From NCBI RefSeq assembly GCF_018829635.1, contig NZ_JAHKKG010000003.1, forward strand, positions 1 through 64,000: a stretch of 64,000 nt of DNA, in the 5' to 3' direction. Made by a program: the position numbers and the translations under genes. The DNA comes from Paractinoplanes bogorensis. Lineage in GTDB: Bacteria > Actinomycetota > Actinomycetes > Mycobacteriales > Micromonosporaceae. Shown here one piece after another: positions 8,311 through 20,600 of the stretch (position 1 is the stretch's first letter; each line of letters begins with the position of its first letter). The notes beneath the pieces are model-generated. The model was not told the origin of the DNA, made no database searches, and saw only the letters and a list, made by a program, of their open reading frames with translations.

Positions 8311-9351
8311 TCAGCCTCCGGAGCCGGCTCGGTTGGCCCGCGCGAGCAGCCACAGCAGGAATGCCGCTCCCAGCGCGCCGGTGACGACGCCGACCGGCAG
8401 GTCGGCGTCGGGAATCAGGTAGCGGGCGATAAGGTCGCTCACCAGCACCATGAACGCCCCGGTGAGGGCCGAGGTGACCGGCGGCGGGGTGGCGTGCCCG
8501 GCCAGCCGCTGGGCCACCTGGGGGGCGGCCAGGGCGACGAACAGCACCGGGCCGGCCGCCGCGGTGGCGAACGCGACCAGCCCGACCCCGGCCAGCAGCA
8601 GGCCGAACCGGGCCCGCTGCACCGGCGTACCGAGGCCGCGGGCCACGTCGTCGCCGAGCGCCAGGGTGCGGCTCCACCGGCTCAGCAGCAGGGTCAGGGG
8701 GAGCAGCAGGCCGACCGCCAGGGCCAGCGGTCCCACCGTCTCCCAGCCCCGGCCGTTGATGCTGCCGACCAGCCACCCGAACGCCTCCTGGGCCTCGTGC
8801 AGTTTGGCGTGGGTCAGCAGGTAGTCGGTGGCGCTGGTGCACATCCAGGAGACGCCGATGCCGACCAGCACGATGCGGTAGCCGCTGGCCCCACGCCGCC
8901 AGGCCAGCAGGTAGATGAGGACGGCGGTGGCGAGCGCGCCGAGTACGCCGAGGGTGGCGCTACCGCCGGCGCCGAGCACGATGCCGGCCACGACGGCGGT
9001 GGTCGCCCCGGCGTTGATGCCGATCATGTCGGGGCTGGCCAGGGGGTTGCGGGTGATCGTCTGGAAGATGGCGCCGGAGACCGCGAACGCCGCCCCGACC
9101 AGCAGGCCGGTCAGCGCCCGGGGGAGCCGTAGCTCGCGGACGATGAAGCCGGAGCCGGCCACGTCGGCGCCGAACAGGGTGCGGACGACGTCGGGCAGGC
9201 TCACCGGATAGTCGCCGAGCGCCAGGTTGACGCACAGCACGGCGAATGTGCCCACCGCCAACGCGAGGCAGACGACGACCGTACGGGGAGAAACGACGCC
9301 GGAGACGGAGGGAACGGCGAGCCGGAAAGCGCCGGGGCGAAGGGTTGTCAT
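8311..9351 (-). CDS. FecCD-family permease, second subunit
   Basis: 346 residues with about ten hydrophobic helices of the BtuC/FecCD fold, including RELRLPRALTGLLVGAAFAV and the conserved TRNPLASPDMIGINAGA loop that contacts the ATPase. The ATG at 9349-9351 overlaps the TGA of the upstream permease (ATGA), so translation is coupled. The same frame stays open far upstream, but that part is antisense-like to the first permease gene and is not coding. It should form the membrane channel as a heterodimer with the product of 9351-10397. Confidence 0.93.
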   Translation of the reverse strand: MTTLRPGAFRLAVPSVSGVVSPRTVVVCLALAVGTFAVLCVNLALGDYPVSLPDVVRTLFGADVAGSGFIVRELRLPRALTGLLVGAAFAVSGAIFQTITRNPLASPDMIGINAGATTAVVAGIVLGAGGSATLGVLGALATAVLIYLLAWRRGASGYRIVLVGIGVSWMCTSATDYLLTHAKLHEAQEAFGWLVGSINGRGWETVGPLALAVGLLLPLTLLLSRWSRTLALGDDVARGLGTPVQRARFGLLLAGVGLVAFATAAAGPVLFVALAAPQVAQRLAGHATPPPVTSALTGAFMVLVSDLIARYLIPDADLPVGVVTGALGAAFLLWLLARANRAGSGG

Positions 9352-10397
9352 CAGAGTTCCACCGTCCGGCTGCGGCGGACCAGGGCGATGAAGAACGGCC
9401 CGCCGAGGAAGGCGACCACGATGCCGGCCTGCACCTCTTCGGGGCGGGTGACGACGCGGCCGAGGATGTCGGCGACCAGCAGCAGGCAGGGCGCGAGCAG
9501 GGCGGTGGCCGGGAGCAGCCACCGGTGGTCGGGCCCGGTGATCAGCCGGGCCACGTGTGGCACGACGAGCCCGATGAAGACGATCGGTCCGGCGATGGCG
9601 ACCGCCGTCCCGGCCAGCAGGGTGATCGCCAGCACGGCCTGGAGCCGGATCAGGCCGATCCGGCGGCCCAGGGCGATCGCGGTGTCCTCGCCCAGGGCCA
9701 GGCTGTTCAGCGCGGGCCCGGCCATCAGGGCGAGGGCGGCCCCGACGACCAGAAACGGGGCCATCCGCCACAGCAGGGCCGGGTCGGCGCCGGTGAGCGA
9801 GCCGGCCGACCAGAACCGGAACCGGTTCAACGCCTCGGGGTGCCGCAGCACGATGGCGCTGGTGCACGAGCCGAGCAGGAAGGTGAGCGCGATGCCGGCC
9901 AGCGCGATCTTGACCGGGGTGGCGCCGCCCTGGCCCAGGCTGCCCAGCACCTGGACCGCCACCGCACCGGCCAGGGCTCCGGCCAGCGCGAACCAGACGT
10001 AGCCGGAGGCCGCGGTCACGCCCAGCCCGGCCACCGCGACGACGATCGCGAAGGACGCGCCGGCGCTGACCCCGAGCAGGCCCGGGTCGGCCAGGGGGTT
10101 GCGGGTCAGGCCCTGCATCAGGGCGCCGGCCAGGCCGAGGGCGAGCCCGACGAGGACGGCGCAGACCGTACGGGGGAGTCGTACGCCCCACACGATCGCG
10201 TCGACCTGGGGGTTCGCCACCTGGGCGGCCGTCCGGTCGAAGACGGCCCGCCAGACCTCGTCGAGCGGGATCGCCTTGCTGCCGGCGGCGAGCGAGACGA
10301 CGCACAGAACGACGAGGAGCGCGGCCGCGGTGATCAAGAGCACCACCCGGGCCGGGATCGCTCGGACCGCGGTCGTTTGCGCCGCTGGCGCACTCAT
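9351..10397 (-). CDS. FecCD-family permease, first subunit
   Basis: 348 residues, about ten transmembrane helices; VRLPRTVCAVLVGLALGLAG and TRNPLADPGLLGVSAGA are the family hallmarks. It starts at the ATG at 10397, some 30 bases from the iron box at 10429-10448, and opens the importer operon. Its paralogue at 8311 is the partner half of the channel. Divergent from the lipoprotein receptor gene. Confidence 0.93.
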   Translation of the reverse strand: MSAPAAQTTAVRAIPARVVLLITAAALLVVLCVVSLAAGSKAIPLDEVWRAVFDRTAAQVANPQVDAIVWGVRLPRTVCAVLVGLALGLAGALMQGLTRNPLADPGLLGVSAGASFAIVVAVAGLGVTAASGYVWFALAGALAGAVAVQVLGSLGQGGATPVKIALAGIALTFLLGSCTSAIVLRHPEALNRFRFWSAGSLTGADPALLWRMAPFLVVGAALALMAGPALNSLALGEDTAIALGRRIGLIRLQAVLAITLLAGTAVAIAGPIVFIGLVVPHVARLITGPDHRWLLPATALLAPCLLLVADILGRVVTRPEEVQAGIVVAFLGGPFFIALVRRSRTVEL

Positions 10398-10428
10398 TCG
10401 GCCTCCACCGTGGACATGGCCGCTATGC

Positions 10429-10448
10429 TAAGGGTTGCCTAACCCTTA
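10429..10448. promoter_or_regulatory. Iron box for the importer operon
   Basis: TAAGGGTTGCCTAACCCTTA has the dyad of an actinobacterial iron box (AGGG.T..CCTAACCCT). It sits 31 bases upstream of the leftward permease start at 10397. Confidence 0.8.
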
Positions 10449-10473
10449 CCGAGCGACGAGGGTGTCTTGTGAC

Positions 10474-10492
10474 TTAGGTTAGGCAAACCTTA
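10474..10492. promoter_or_regulatory. Iron box for the receptor-NRPS operon
   Basis: TTAGGTTAGGCAAACCTTA differs at only two positions from the classic 19-bp consensus (TTAGGTTAGGCTAACCTAA). It ends 40 bases before the TTG start at 10533 and probably controls the receptor, NRPS and MbtH genes as one transcript. Confidence 0.9.
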
Positions 10493-10532
10493 CGATGGCG
10501 AGCGTCCATGTCTCCATGTCGGAGGGAATCCG

Positions 10533-11558
10533 TTGCTCACGTCGTCGAGATCCACTGTGCGTCCGGCTGTCGCCCGCCGGATGACTGCCGTGCTCGCCGC
10601 GGCTGTTCTGGCACTCAGCGGCTGCGGGGGCTCCGAGGATGCCGCTTCCGAGGCGCCCGCGAGTGCCGCCGCCGGCTCGGCCTTCCCGGTCAGCGTCGAC
10701 CACAAGTACGGCACCACCGAGATCAAGGCCGCGCCCGAACGGGTCGTCACTCTCGGGCTCAGTGACCAGGACCCGGTACTCGCTCTGGGCGTGGTGCCGG
10801 TCGGTTCGATCGACTGGTTCCTCGAGCGTCCGTACGGGAAATGGCCCTGGGCGCAGCCCCTGTGGGCGGGTAAGGCCCCCGAGATCGTGGGCGAGCGGGA
10901 CGACTTCAACCTGGAGAAGATCGCCGCCCTCAAGCCCGACCTGATCCTGGCGCTCTACTCCGGCATGAGCAAGGACCAGTACACCAAGCTCTCGCAGATC
11001 GCCCCGACCGTCGGTCAGCCCAAGGGCTTCGCCGACTACGCCGCGCCGTGGCAGGACATGACCCGCCTGGCCGGTAAGGCCCTGGGGCAGGACGCCAAGG
11101 CCGAGGAGCTGATCACCGGCATCGACGCCAAACTGGCCGAGATGGCCAAGGCCAACCCGTCGTTCGCGGGGAAGTCGGTGGCCGTGGTCGAGCCGTACGA
11201 GCCGGGCAAGTACGCGGTCTTCGCGCCCAGCGACCCGAAGGTCGTGCTGCTGACCAAGCTCGGGTTCGAAACGCCGAAGAGCATCGTGGACGCGGCCGGT
11301 GACGAGTACGCGGCCGAGATCGGCTCCGAGCAGCTGTCCCTCGTCGACGTGGACAAGCTGGTGTTCCTCACCGCCGACGCGAGCACCCAGAAGACCGTCG
11401 AGGCCGACAAGGTCTACCAGACGCTCAAGGTGGCGCAGGCGAAGCAGGCGGTCTTCCTCCCGTACGAGGAACCGCCGCTGGGCGCCGCACTCTCGTTCAG
11501 CACCGTCCTGAGCATCCCGTACGCGCTCGACCAGATGGTGCCGTTGCTCGCCAAGTAA
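10533..11558 (+). CDS. Ferric-siderophore-binding lipoprotein
   Basis: The 341-residue extracellular receptor begins with a signal peptide whose lipobox LSGC puts the lipidated Cys at residue 31. The remainder is a FecB/periplasmic-binding fold: AAPERVVTLGLSDQDPVLAL, the helical-backbone region, and LVDVDKLVFLTA near residue 270. TTG at 10533 is chosen because GGAGGGA lies five bases upstream; the in-frame ATG 16 codons later would shorten the basic part of the signal peptide. Only 51 bases separate it from the NRPS gene, with no terminator, so they are likely co-transcribed. Confidence 0.93.
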   Translation: MLTSSRSTVRPAVARRMTAVLAAAVLALSGCGGSEDAASEAPASAAAGSAFPVSVDHKYGTTEIKAAPERVVTLGLSDQDPVLALGVVPVGSIDWFLERPYGKWPWAQPLWAGKAPEIVGERDDFNLEKIAALKPDLILALYSGMSKDQYTKLSQIAPTVGQPKGFADYAAPWQDMTRLAGKALGQDAKAEELITGIDAKLAEMAKANPSFAGKSVAVVEPYEPGKYAVFAPSDPKVVLLTKLGFETPKSIVDAAGDEYAAEIGSEQLSLVDVDKLVFLTADASTQKTVEADKVYQTLKVAQAKQAVFLPYEEPPLGAALSFSTVLSIPYALDQMVPLLAK

Positions 11559-11609
11559 GACCGCCTTTCCCAAAACACCGACGTCACCTTCGAGGGGCGG
11601 TACTTCGCT

Positions 11610-14600
11610 GTGCCCGAAATCGCGCGAGCCGACGCTGTCGTGACCCTGGCTACCTGGCCCGAACTGTTCTCGGTCCAGGTGGCTCAACGGCCCGAGGCGG
11701 TGGCGGTGGTCTACGAGGACACGGCACTGACGTACCGGGAGCTCGACGAGCGGGCCAACCGTCTCGCCCACGCCCTGATCGAGCGGGGCGCCGGACCGGA
11801 GCAGGTGGTCGGGCTCTGCCTGCCCCGGTCGGCCGACCTGATCGTGGCGGAGGTGGCCGTGCTCAAGGCGGGCGCGGCCTACCTGCCGATCGACCCGGAG
11901 TACCCGGCCGAGCGGATCGCCTATCTGCTGGCCGACGCCGCGCCGATCTGCGTCGTCAGCACGACCGAGCTCGCGCCGGTGCTGAACACCGAGGCCGTGC
12001 TGCTGGACGAGCTCCCCCTCGACCAGCAGCCGGCCACCGCGCCGGCTCCGGCCCTCACCCCGGCCCACGCGGCGTACGTCATCTACACCTCGGGGTCGAC
12101 CGGGCGGCCCAAGGGCGTCGTGGTGACCCACTCGGGCGTGGCCAAGCTGCTGGCCACGGCGACCGAGCGGCTCGGCGTGGGCCCGCACAGCCGGGTGCTG
12201 CAGTTCGCCTCGCCGAGCTTCGACGTGGCGTTCTTCGACCTGTGCAACGGCCTGCTCACCGGCGGCCGGCTGGTTGTCGTGCCGGCCGAGCGCCGGGTGC
12301 CCGGCCCGCCGCTGGCCGACTACGCCCGCGAGCACGGCGTGACCTTCATGATCCTGCCGCCCGCCCTGCTGGCCGCGATGCCGGCCGACTGCGAGCTGCC
12401 CGCGGGCGCCACGCTGCTGGCCGGCACCGAGCGGGTGTCGGCCGAGCTGGTCGCGCGCTGGGCCCAGGGGCGGCCCATGTTCAACGCGTACGGCCCGACC
12501 GAGGCGACCGTCAACTCGACGCTGGGCCGCTGCGACCCGGCTACCCCGCCCGGCACCACGGTCCCGATCGGTGTGGCCGACCCGGACACCCGCTGCCACG
12601 TGCTCGACGCTTCGCTGCAGCCGACACCGGCAGGCGGGGTCGGCGAGTTGTATCTGGGCGGGTCCGGGCTGGCCCGCGGCTACCTGGGCCGGACGGCACT
12701 GACCGCGGAGCGTTTCGTCGCCGACCCGTACGGCCCGGCCGGTGGGCGCCTCTATCGCACCGGCGACCTGGTGCGGCTGCGCGAGGACGGGCAGCTCGAG
12801 TTCGTCGGGCGGGCCGACAACCAGGTCAAGGTGCGCGGCTACCGGATCGAGCCGGGCGAGATCGAGACCGTGATCGGCCAGCACCCGGCGGTGGCCCAGG
12901 TCGCCGTGGTCGCCCGCGAGGACCGGCCCGGCGACGTACGCCTGGCCGCCTATGTGGTGCCACGGCTGGACGGCTCGGCCGAGCAGGTCGGCCAGTGGAA
13001 GGAGCTGCACGAGCTGCTCTACACGGCCGGGCGCACCGAGGCCTACCAGGAGAACTTCACCGGCTGGAACAGCAGCTACGACGGGCTGCCGATCCCGGTC
13101 GAGCAGATGCGGGAATGGCGCAACGCCACGGTGGACGCGATCCTGGCGCTGCGGCCGCGGCGGGTGCTCGAGATCGGAGTCGGCAGCGGGTTGCTGCTGT
13201 CGCGGATCGCCCCGCACGTGGAGGCGTACACGGGAACAGATCTTTCCGAAGAGGCCATCCACACCCTGCGGCAGCATTTCCCGGACGTGGAACTGTCGGC
13301 CCGGCCCGCCGACGACATGAGCGGGCTGCCGGTCGGCGTGTTCGACACCATCGTGATCAACTCGGTGGCCCAGTACTTCCCGAGCGCCGGCTACCTGACC
13401 GACGTGCTGACCAAGGCGGTCGGGCTGCTGGCGCCGGGTGGCTCGGTGTTCGTGGGCGACGTCCGGCATCTGCGGATGCTGCCGGCGTTGCGGGCCGGCA
13501 TCGAGGCGGTGCGGCACCCGGGCGCCGTCTCGCTGGACGCCGTGCGGCGCGCGGTGCTGTGGGAGGGCGAGCTGCTCGTCGATCCCGACCTGTTCGCCAC
13601 GTTGCCCGGCGTGACGGGGACTGAGATCCGCGTCAAGCGCGGCCGCTTCCACAACGAACTGACCCGCTACCGGTACGACGTCGTGCTGCGCACCGTGGCG
13701 TCGCCGGACGTGCAGCCGGCCGACGAGATCGCGTGGCACGAGCTGGACCTCACCGGCTCCCGGTCCGTGCGGGTCACCGGGATTCCCAACGCGCGGTTGA
13801 TCGACGATGTGGCGGCGCTCGAGGCCCTCGACCCGTCCGCTCCGGCCGGCTCGGCGCCGGTCGACCCCGAGGACCTGCACCGGTTGGCCGCCGAACACGG
13901 CTGGCAGGTCGACGTCACCTTCACCCCGGGCGCCCGCGACGGCCGGCTCGACGCTGTCTTCACGCCGCCCGGCGTGGTCGCGCCGCCGGCGTACCGGCCG
14001 ATCGGGACAGGCACGTACGCCAACCGCCCGGCCCCCTTCCGCGACGCCAACGCGCTGATGACCGTCCTGCGCGCGCACGCTCGCAGCTGGCTGCCCGACT
14101 ACATGGTGCCGTCGTCGTTCGTGCCGCTCGACCGGATCCCGATGACCACCGCGGGCAAGGTCGACCGGGCCGCCCTGCCCGCCCCCGACTTCGCCGCGCT
14201 GACCACCGGCGGCGCCGCCCGCGACGCTCGCGAGGAGGTGCTCTGCGCGCTCTACGCCGAAGTGCTCGGCCTGCCCGAGGTCGGCGTGGACGACGACTTC
14301 TTCGCGCTCGGCGGCGACAGCATCGTCTCGATCCAGCTCGTCATCCGGGCCCGCCAGGCCGGGCTCGTCGTCACTCCGCGGCAGGTGTTCCAGCACCGGA
14401 CGGTCGCGGCCCTGGCCCCGGTGCTCACCGCCACCGCGGCCGACGTGGTGGACGACCCGGACGCGGGCGTGGGCGAGATGCCGCTGCTGCCGATCATGCA
14501 GTGGCTGGACGAGTGCGGCGGGGACTTCCGCGCGTTCAACCAGTGGATGCTCGTCCGGCTCCCGTCCGGTGTGGACCGGAATTCCCTCGTACGGACGCTG

Positions 14601-17600
14601 CAGGCCGTCGCCGACCGGCACGACGCGCTGCGTTCGCGGCTCGACCGGGGCAGGCTGGTCATCGCCGCCCGCGGCACCGTCGACGTCGAGCAGTGGCTGC
14701 ACCGGATCGACGCTTCCTCGTTCCAGGAGGACCAGATCCGCGAGCTGGCCGACGAGGCGGCGCACCAGGCCGGCCGCCGGCTCGATCCGGTCGCCGGCGC
14801 GATGGTGCAGGCGGTCTGGCTCGACGCCGGGCCCGGCCGTCCGGGGCACCTGGTCGTGGCCGTGCACCACATCGTCGTCGACGGCGTCTCCTGGCGCATC
14901 CTGCTGCCCGACCTGGCCGAGGCCGCGTCCGGTGCCGCCCTGGCCCCGATCGGTACCCCGCTGAAGGGCTGGGCGGCTCTCACCGCAGCGGAAGCCCAGC
15001 GCCCGGGCCGGATCGCCGAGCTACCACATTGGACAGCCCAGCTGACCGGCCCCGATCCGGCCTACGGGATCCGCCCGCTCGACATGGTCGGCGACCTCGG
15101 ATCGGTGCGGCGGCACACCGTCCGCCTGCCCGCCGACCGGACGACGGCGCTGCTGACCAGCGTTCCGGCCGCCTTCCAGGCCGGTGTCAACGACGTGCTG
15201 CTGACCGCGCTGGCCCTGGCCGTCACCGACTGGCGCCACCGCCGCGGCGACGAGACACCGCCCGTGCTGCTGGCCCTCGAAGGCCACGGCCGCGAGGAAC
15301 AGATCGATCCCGACGTCCGTCTGTCCCGCACGATCGGGTGGTTCACCAGCGTTTTTCCCGTACGCCTCGACCTCGGCACCCTGGACGTCCACGAGGCGCT
15401 CGCCGCGGGCCCAGCGGCCGGCGCCGCCCTCAAGCGCATCAAGGAACAGCTCAACGCCGTGCCGGACCACGGCCTCGGCTACGGTCTGCTGCGCTACCTC
15501 AACCCGGAGACGGCGGCCGTCCTGTCCGCGATGCCCGTCCCGCAGATGAGCTTCAACTACCTGGGCCGCTTCGCCGTCGGCACCGGCGGGGACGCCCCGT
15601 GGACCCCGGTTCCCGGCGCCGGCGTGCTGGCCGGTGGTTACGACGCCGAGATGCCGGTGGCGCCGTACACCCTCGAGGTCAACGCCTTCACCGAGGACTA
15701 TCCGGACGGCCCGCGCCTCGGCGTGACCTGGGCCTATCCGGCCGACCTGATCGACGACGCGGACGTGGCATCGCTGGCCGCGGGCTGGTTCGCGGCCCTG
15801 GGCGCGCTGGTCGAGCACACCGCCCAGCCGGGTTCGGGCGGCTGTACGCCGTCCGACTTCCCGCTCGTACCCCTGACCCAGGAGGACGTCGACTCGCTGG
15901 CCGGCGCTTCCGATGTGCTGCCGTTGACCGACCTCCAGCAGGGGTTCTACTTCCACGCCCAGGACGGCGACGACCGGTACGTGGTGCAGCAGCTCGTTGT
16001 CTTGGAAGGGCCGCTGGACCCGCCGGCGTTGCGGCGGTCGCTGCAGGGCGTGCTGGACCGGCACGCGCCGTTGCGGGCCGGTTTCCGGGAACTGGCCGAC
16101 GGCCGGGTCGTCCAGGTCATCGTTGACGGTGTGGAGGTGCCGTGGCGGTTCGCCGCCGACGCCGCCACTTTGCCGGATCTGCTGGCCGAGGAGCGGGCCG
16201 CCGGGTTCGACCTCGCCTCGCCACCGCTGCTGCGCTGCCTGGTGGTGCGGCACGCCGACGATCGGCACACGCTGGTCCTCACCCACCACCACATCGTCAC
16301 CGACGGCTGGTCGGTGGCCGTGTTCCTGCGTGACCTGATGGCCGGCTACGCCACGCACGGCGAACCACCCCGGCTCGCCTCGGTCACCCCGTATCGCCGC
16401 TACCTGGAATGGCTTTCGGGTCGCGACCGTGTGGCCGCCTCCGACGCCTGGCGGGCCGCGCTGGCCGGTTACGACGAGCCGACGTTGCTCGGCTTGTCCT
16501 CCTCCGTGGCTGAGCCGGTCCGGCAGGTCGCGATCGAGCTGCCCGATGATGTCGCGACCGGTCTCCCGCAGCGGGTGCGGGCGCACGGGCTCACGCTGGG
16601 GGCGACCCTGCACGGCGCCTGGGGTCTGCTGCTCGGGCGGCTGACCGGTCGCCGTGACGTGACCTTCGGCAGCACCGTCTCCGGGCGGCAGGCCGAGGTC
16701 GCCGGGATCGAGTCGATGATCGGGCTGTTCATCAACACGGTTCCGGTGCGGGTGCGCTGGAACGCGGGCGAGCCGCTGGTCTCCCTGCTGACCCGTGTCG
16801 CCGACGAGCAGGCGGCGTTGCTCGACCACCAGCACCTCGGACTGGCCGCGATCCAGCGCCTGGCCGGAGTGGGGGAGCTGTTCGACTCGCTGGTCGTGCT
16901 CGAGAACTATCCCGACCACGACGGGCTCCAGGATCCGGCCGGGGAACTGCGCGTCTCCGACGTGTCGTTCCGGGAGGCCACCCACTATGCGGTCAGCCTG
17001 CTGGTGGCGCCCGGCCCGCGGCTCGGGCTCACCCTTGAGTACGACCCGGCCCGCATGTCGCCGGCCACTGTGGAGCGGATCCGCACCGGGCTGCCCCGCG
17101 TGCTCGCCGCGGTCTTGCACGCGCCGTCCGACCCGGTCGGCCGCATCGCGTTGCACTCCGGTACCGGACCGCGCTTCGACCAGAGTTCCTTCGCGCTGGA
17201 CGGGCCTCGCTTCGACCAGCCGGAGACGACGCTGCCGGCCGCGATCGCCGCGCAGGCCTCTCGTACCCCGTCGGCGGTGGCTGTGCTGGCCGGTGATCGC
17301 AGCCTCACCTATCGCGAGCTCGACGACCGCGCCGACGAACTCGCGGCCCGACTGATCGCCCGCGGCGCCGGCCCCGAGCAGGTCGTCGCCGTGGCTGTAC
17401 CGTCCCGCGTGGAACTGGTCGTCGCGCTGCTCGGCGTGCTCAAGTCGGGCGCCGCCTATCTGCCGCTCGACCCGGCCCAGCCCTTCGACCGGCGGACCGC
17501 CCTGCTCGCCGGCTCCGGCGCCCGGATCGTCGTCACCACGGCCGACCAGATCGCCCCCTACGACCTGCCCACCGTGCTGGTCGCGGACCGCCCAGTGCCG

Positions 17601-20600
17601 TCGTCGGTCGCCCCCGCTGCGGTCTCGCCGGACAACGCCGCCTACCTGATCTACACCTCCGGTTCGACCGGCAAGCCCAAGGGTGTCGTGGTCAGCCACC
17701 GCGCGATCGTCAACCAGCTGGAGTGGTCGCGGCGCCAGTTCCCGCTCGGCGAGAACGACCGCATGCTGCAGCTCGCCCCGATCGGCTTCGACACGTCAGT
17801 GTGGGAACTGTTCTGGCCGCTGTATTCCGGCGCCGCCGTGGTCCTCCCGCCCGCGGGCGCCGCCCAGGACCCGGCCGAGCTGGCCGCCCTCATCGCCCGG
17901 CACCGGGTCACCGCCCTGACCCTGGTGCCGTCGCTGGCCGCCGCTTTCCTGCTCTCCGACCAGGTCCGCGAGGACACCACCTGGGCGTCGTCGCTGCGCT
18001 GGGTGTCCAGCGGCGGCGAGGCCCTGACCGGCGACCTGGCCCGGCGCTGGCACGAGCTGACCGGCGCCAGGCTCGACAACTTCTACGGCCCGACCGAGAC
18101 CGCCGTGCAGGTGACGTGGTGGCCCAACGACGGCACCCACGGCCCGGCGGTCCCGATCGGCGGCCCGGTCGGCAACACCCACCTGTACGTCCTGGACGAC
18201 TACCTGCAGCCGGTGCCGCCGGACGTGCCCGGCGAGCTGTACGTGGCCGGAGCCCAGCTGGCCCGCGGCTACCTGGGCCGCACCGCCGAGACCGCCCACC
18301 GTTTCGTGGCCGACCCGTTCGGAGCCCCCGGCACCCGCATGTACCGAACCGGCGACCTGGTCCTCCGCCACGCCGACGGCACCCTGACCTACGCCGGCCG
18401 AGCCGACGACGAGATCAAGGTGCGCGGCGCCCGCATCGACCCGGCCGAGATCGAGGCCTGGCTGTCGGCCCGCCCCGGCGTGGCCCAGGCCGTAGTGGCA
18501 ACCAGCCCGACCAGCACCGGAAGCGTCCGCCTGATCGGCGCCGTAGTGCCCACACCCGGCACCGCCCGCCCTTCCGGGCCGGCCCTGCTCGCCGCCGCGG
18601 CCGCCGAGCTGCCCGCCCCGCTGGTGCCCTCGACCGTGGTCGTCCTCGACGCGCTACCCCTCACCCCCAACGGCAAGATCGACCGCGCCGCCATCGCCGC
18701 GGCCGCTTCCCCCGCGGCACCGACCTCGCCGGCCAGTTCCAGCTCGAGCCCTGCCTCGGCACAGGCGTCGGCCGGCAACGAGCGGGACGTGGCCGGGAGC
18801 CGGCCTGCCTCGGCACGTGCCTGGGTACAGGCCTCAGCCGGCGACGAGCGGGGCTCGGCCGGGGGTCAGTCGGTTTCGGCGGGCGGTGTCTCGGCCGGGA
18901 ATCTGCCTGTCGCGCCCGTGGATCAGCCCGGCGATGACCGGGTGCGCGCCCTGACCGAGGTGTTCGCCGCCGTTCTTCACGTGTCCGACGTGGGCGCCGA
19001 TGCCGACTTCTTCGCCCTCGGCGGCGACAGCATCGTCTCGATCGCCGTGTCGAGCCAGGCCCGCCGCCGCGGCCTGCCGATCGCGCCGCGCGACGTGCTC
19101 ACGCTGCGCACGCCGCGCGCGCTGGCCGCAAACCTCCCGGCCGACGCGGGCACGACCGCGCCGGCGGGCGCGACCGCGCCGGCGGGCTCGACCGAGCCGG
19201 CGGGCTCGACCGTGCCGGCGGGCGCGACCGACGTTGCGGCCGAGCCGGCGGTTGAGTCGGATGGCGTGGGCGACGTGCCGCTGCTGCCGATCGTGAACTG
19301 GCTGCGCGACACCGGTGCGCCGATCGACCGGTTCACCTTGCCGGTGCTGCTGACCGTGCCCGCACACGCCGACGTGGCCGGGGTGCTGCAAGCGGTGCTC
19401 GACCGACACAACGGACTGCGGCTTCGACTGCGCCGGATCGCCGGTGTGCTGTGGTCGCTCGAGACCACCCCGCCCGGCTCGATCAACGCCACCGACCTGA
19501 TTCACCGCGTCGACGTGGCGGGAATGGCCGTCGAGGCGGACAGGCCGGACTTGTGGGCGGGACCGGTCGCCGAGGCTATTGCCGCTGAGACGAGCGCCGC
19601 TGTTGATCGGCTTGACCCGGATTCGGGGCGGATGTTGCAGGCCGTGTGGTTCGATGCGGGGGACCGGCAGGGCCGCCTGCTGCTCATGGCCCACCACCTG
19701 CTGGTGGACGGGGTCTCGTGGCGCATCCTGCTCGACGACCTGGCCGTGGCCGCCGCCGGGAACCCGTTGCCCGATGCGGGAACCTCGTTGCGGCGCTATG
19801 CCCAGGCACAGCAGACCCAGGCCCAGGCCCCGCACCGGTTGAACGAGCTCGAGCACTGGATCCAGGTGCTCGCCCCGGGCGCCGAACTGCGACCCGGCGG
19901 CGCACTTCCGGCCGGTGGGACGGCGAAGCGCATCACCACCCGGCTGACCGTCGAGGAGAGCCGGGCGCTGCTCACCCGGGTGCCGGCCGAGTTGCGGGCC
20001 GAGATCACCGATGTGCTGCTCGCCGCCCTGCACCGAGGTGTCGACGACTGGCGTGGTGGACCCGGTGACCTGCTGGTGGAGATCGAGCGTCACGGCCGGG
20101 AGGACATCGAACCGGGCCTCGACCTCGCCCGCACCGTCGGCTGGCTCACGGCCGTCCAACCGGTCCGCCTGAGCGGAGCCGGCGCCGAGGACCTGGCGGC
20201 GCTGGTGGCGGCGACCGGTGAGCGGCTGCGAGCGGCGCCCGACGGTGGGCTCGGCTATGGCATGCTGCGCCACCTCAACGCGCAGACCGCCCCCATCCTG
20301 GCCCGCATGGCCGCACCGCAGGTGCTGTTCAACTACTACGGGCGTTTCCCGCAGGGCACCGGCGAGCCGTGGACCCCGGCCGCCGAGGAGATCCCGACCG
20401 AGGTCAACGGTGGGCTCGCCCTGGCCCACCGGCTGCAGGTCGACGTGGTCGCGGCCGAGACCGGGCACGGCCCGGAGCTGGTCGCCACCTGGACGTGGGA
20501 CGACGGCGCGCTCACCGAGGACGACGTCGCCGCCGTGGCCGACGGCTGGGCGGGGGCGTTGCGGGAACTCAGCGCCAAGAAGACGCTCCTTGCGCTGGCC

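Noticed and set aside
9352-10305. Long N-terminal extension of the second permease frame
   Set aside because: The extension lies inside the first permease gene in another frame; the ATGA overlap at 9349-9353 fixes the start.
10479-14870. 1463-codon open frame on the minus strand
   Set aside because: It is antisense to the NRPS and receptor genes and its composition (His/Arg/Gly-rich, no domain) is that of a high-GC shadow frame.
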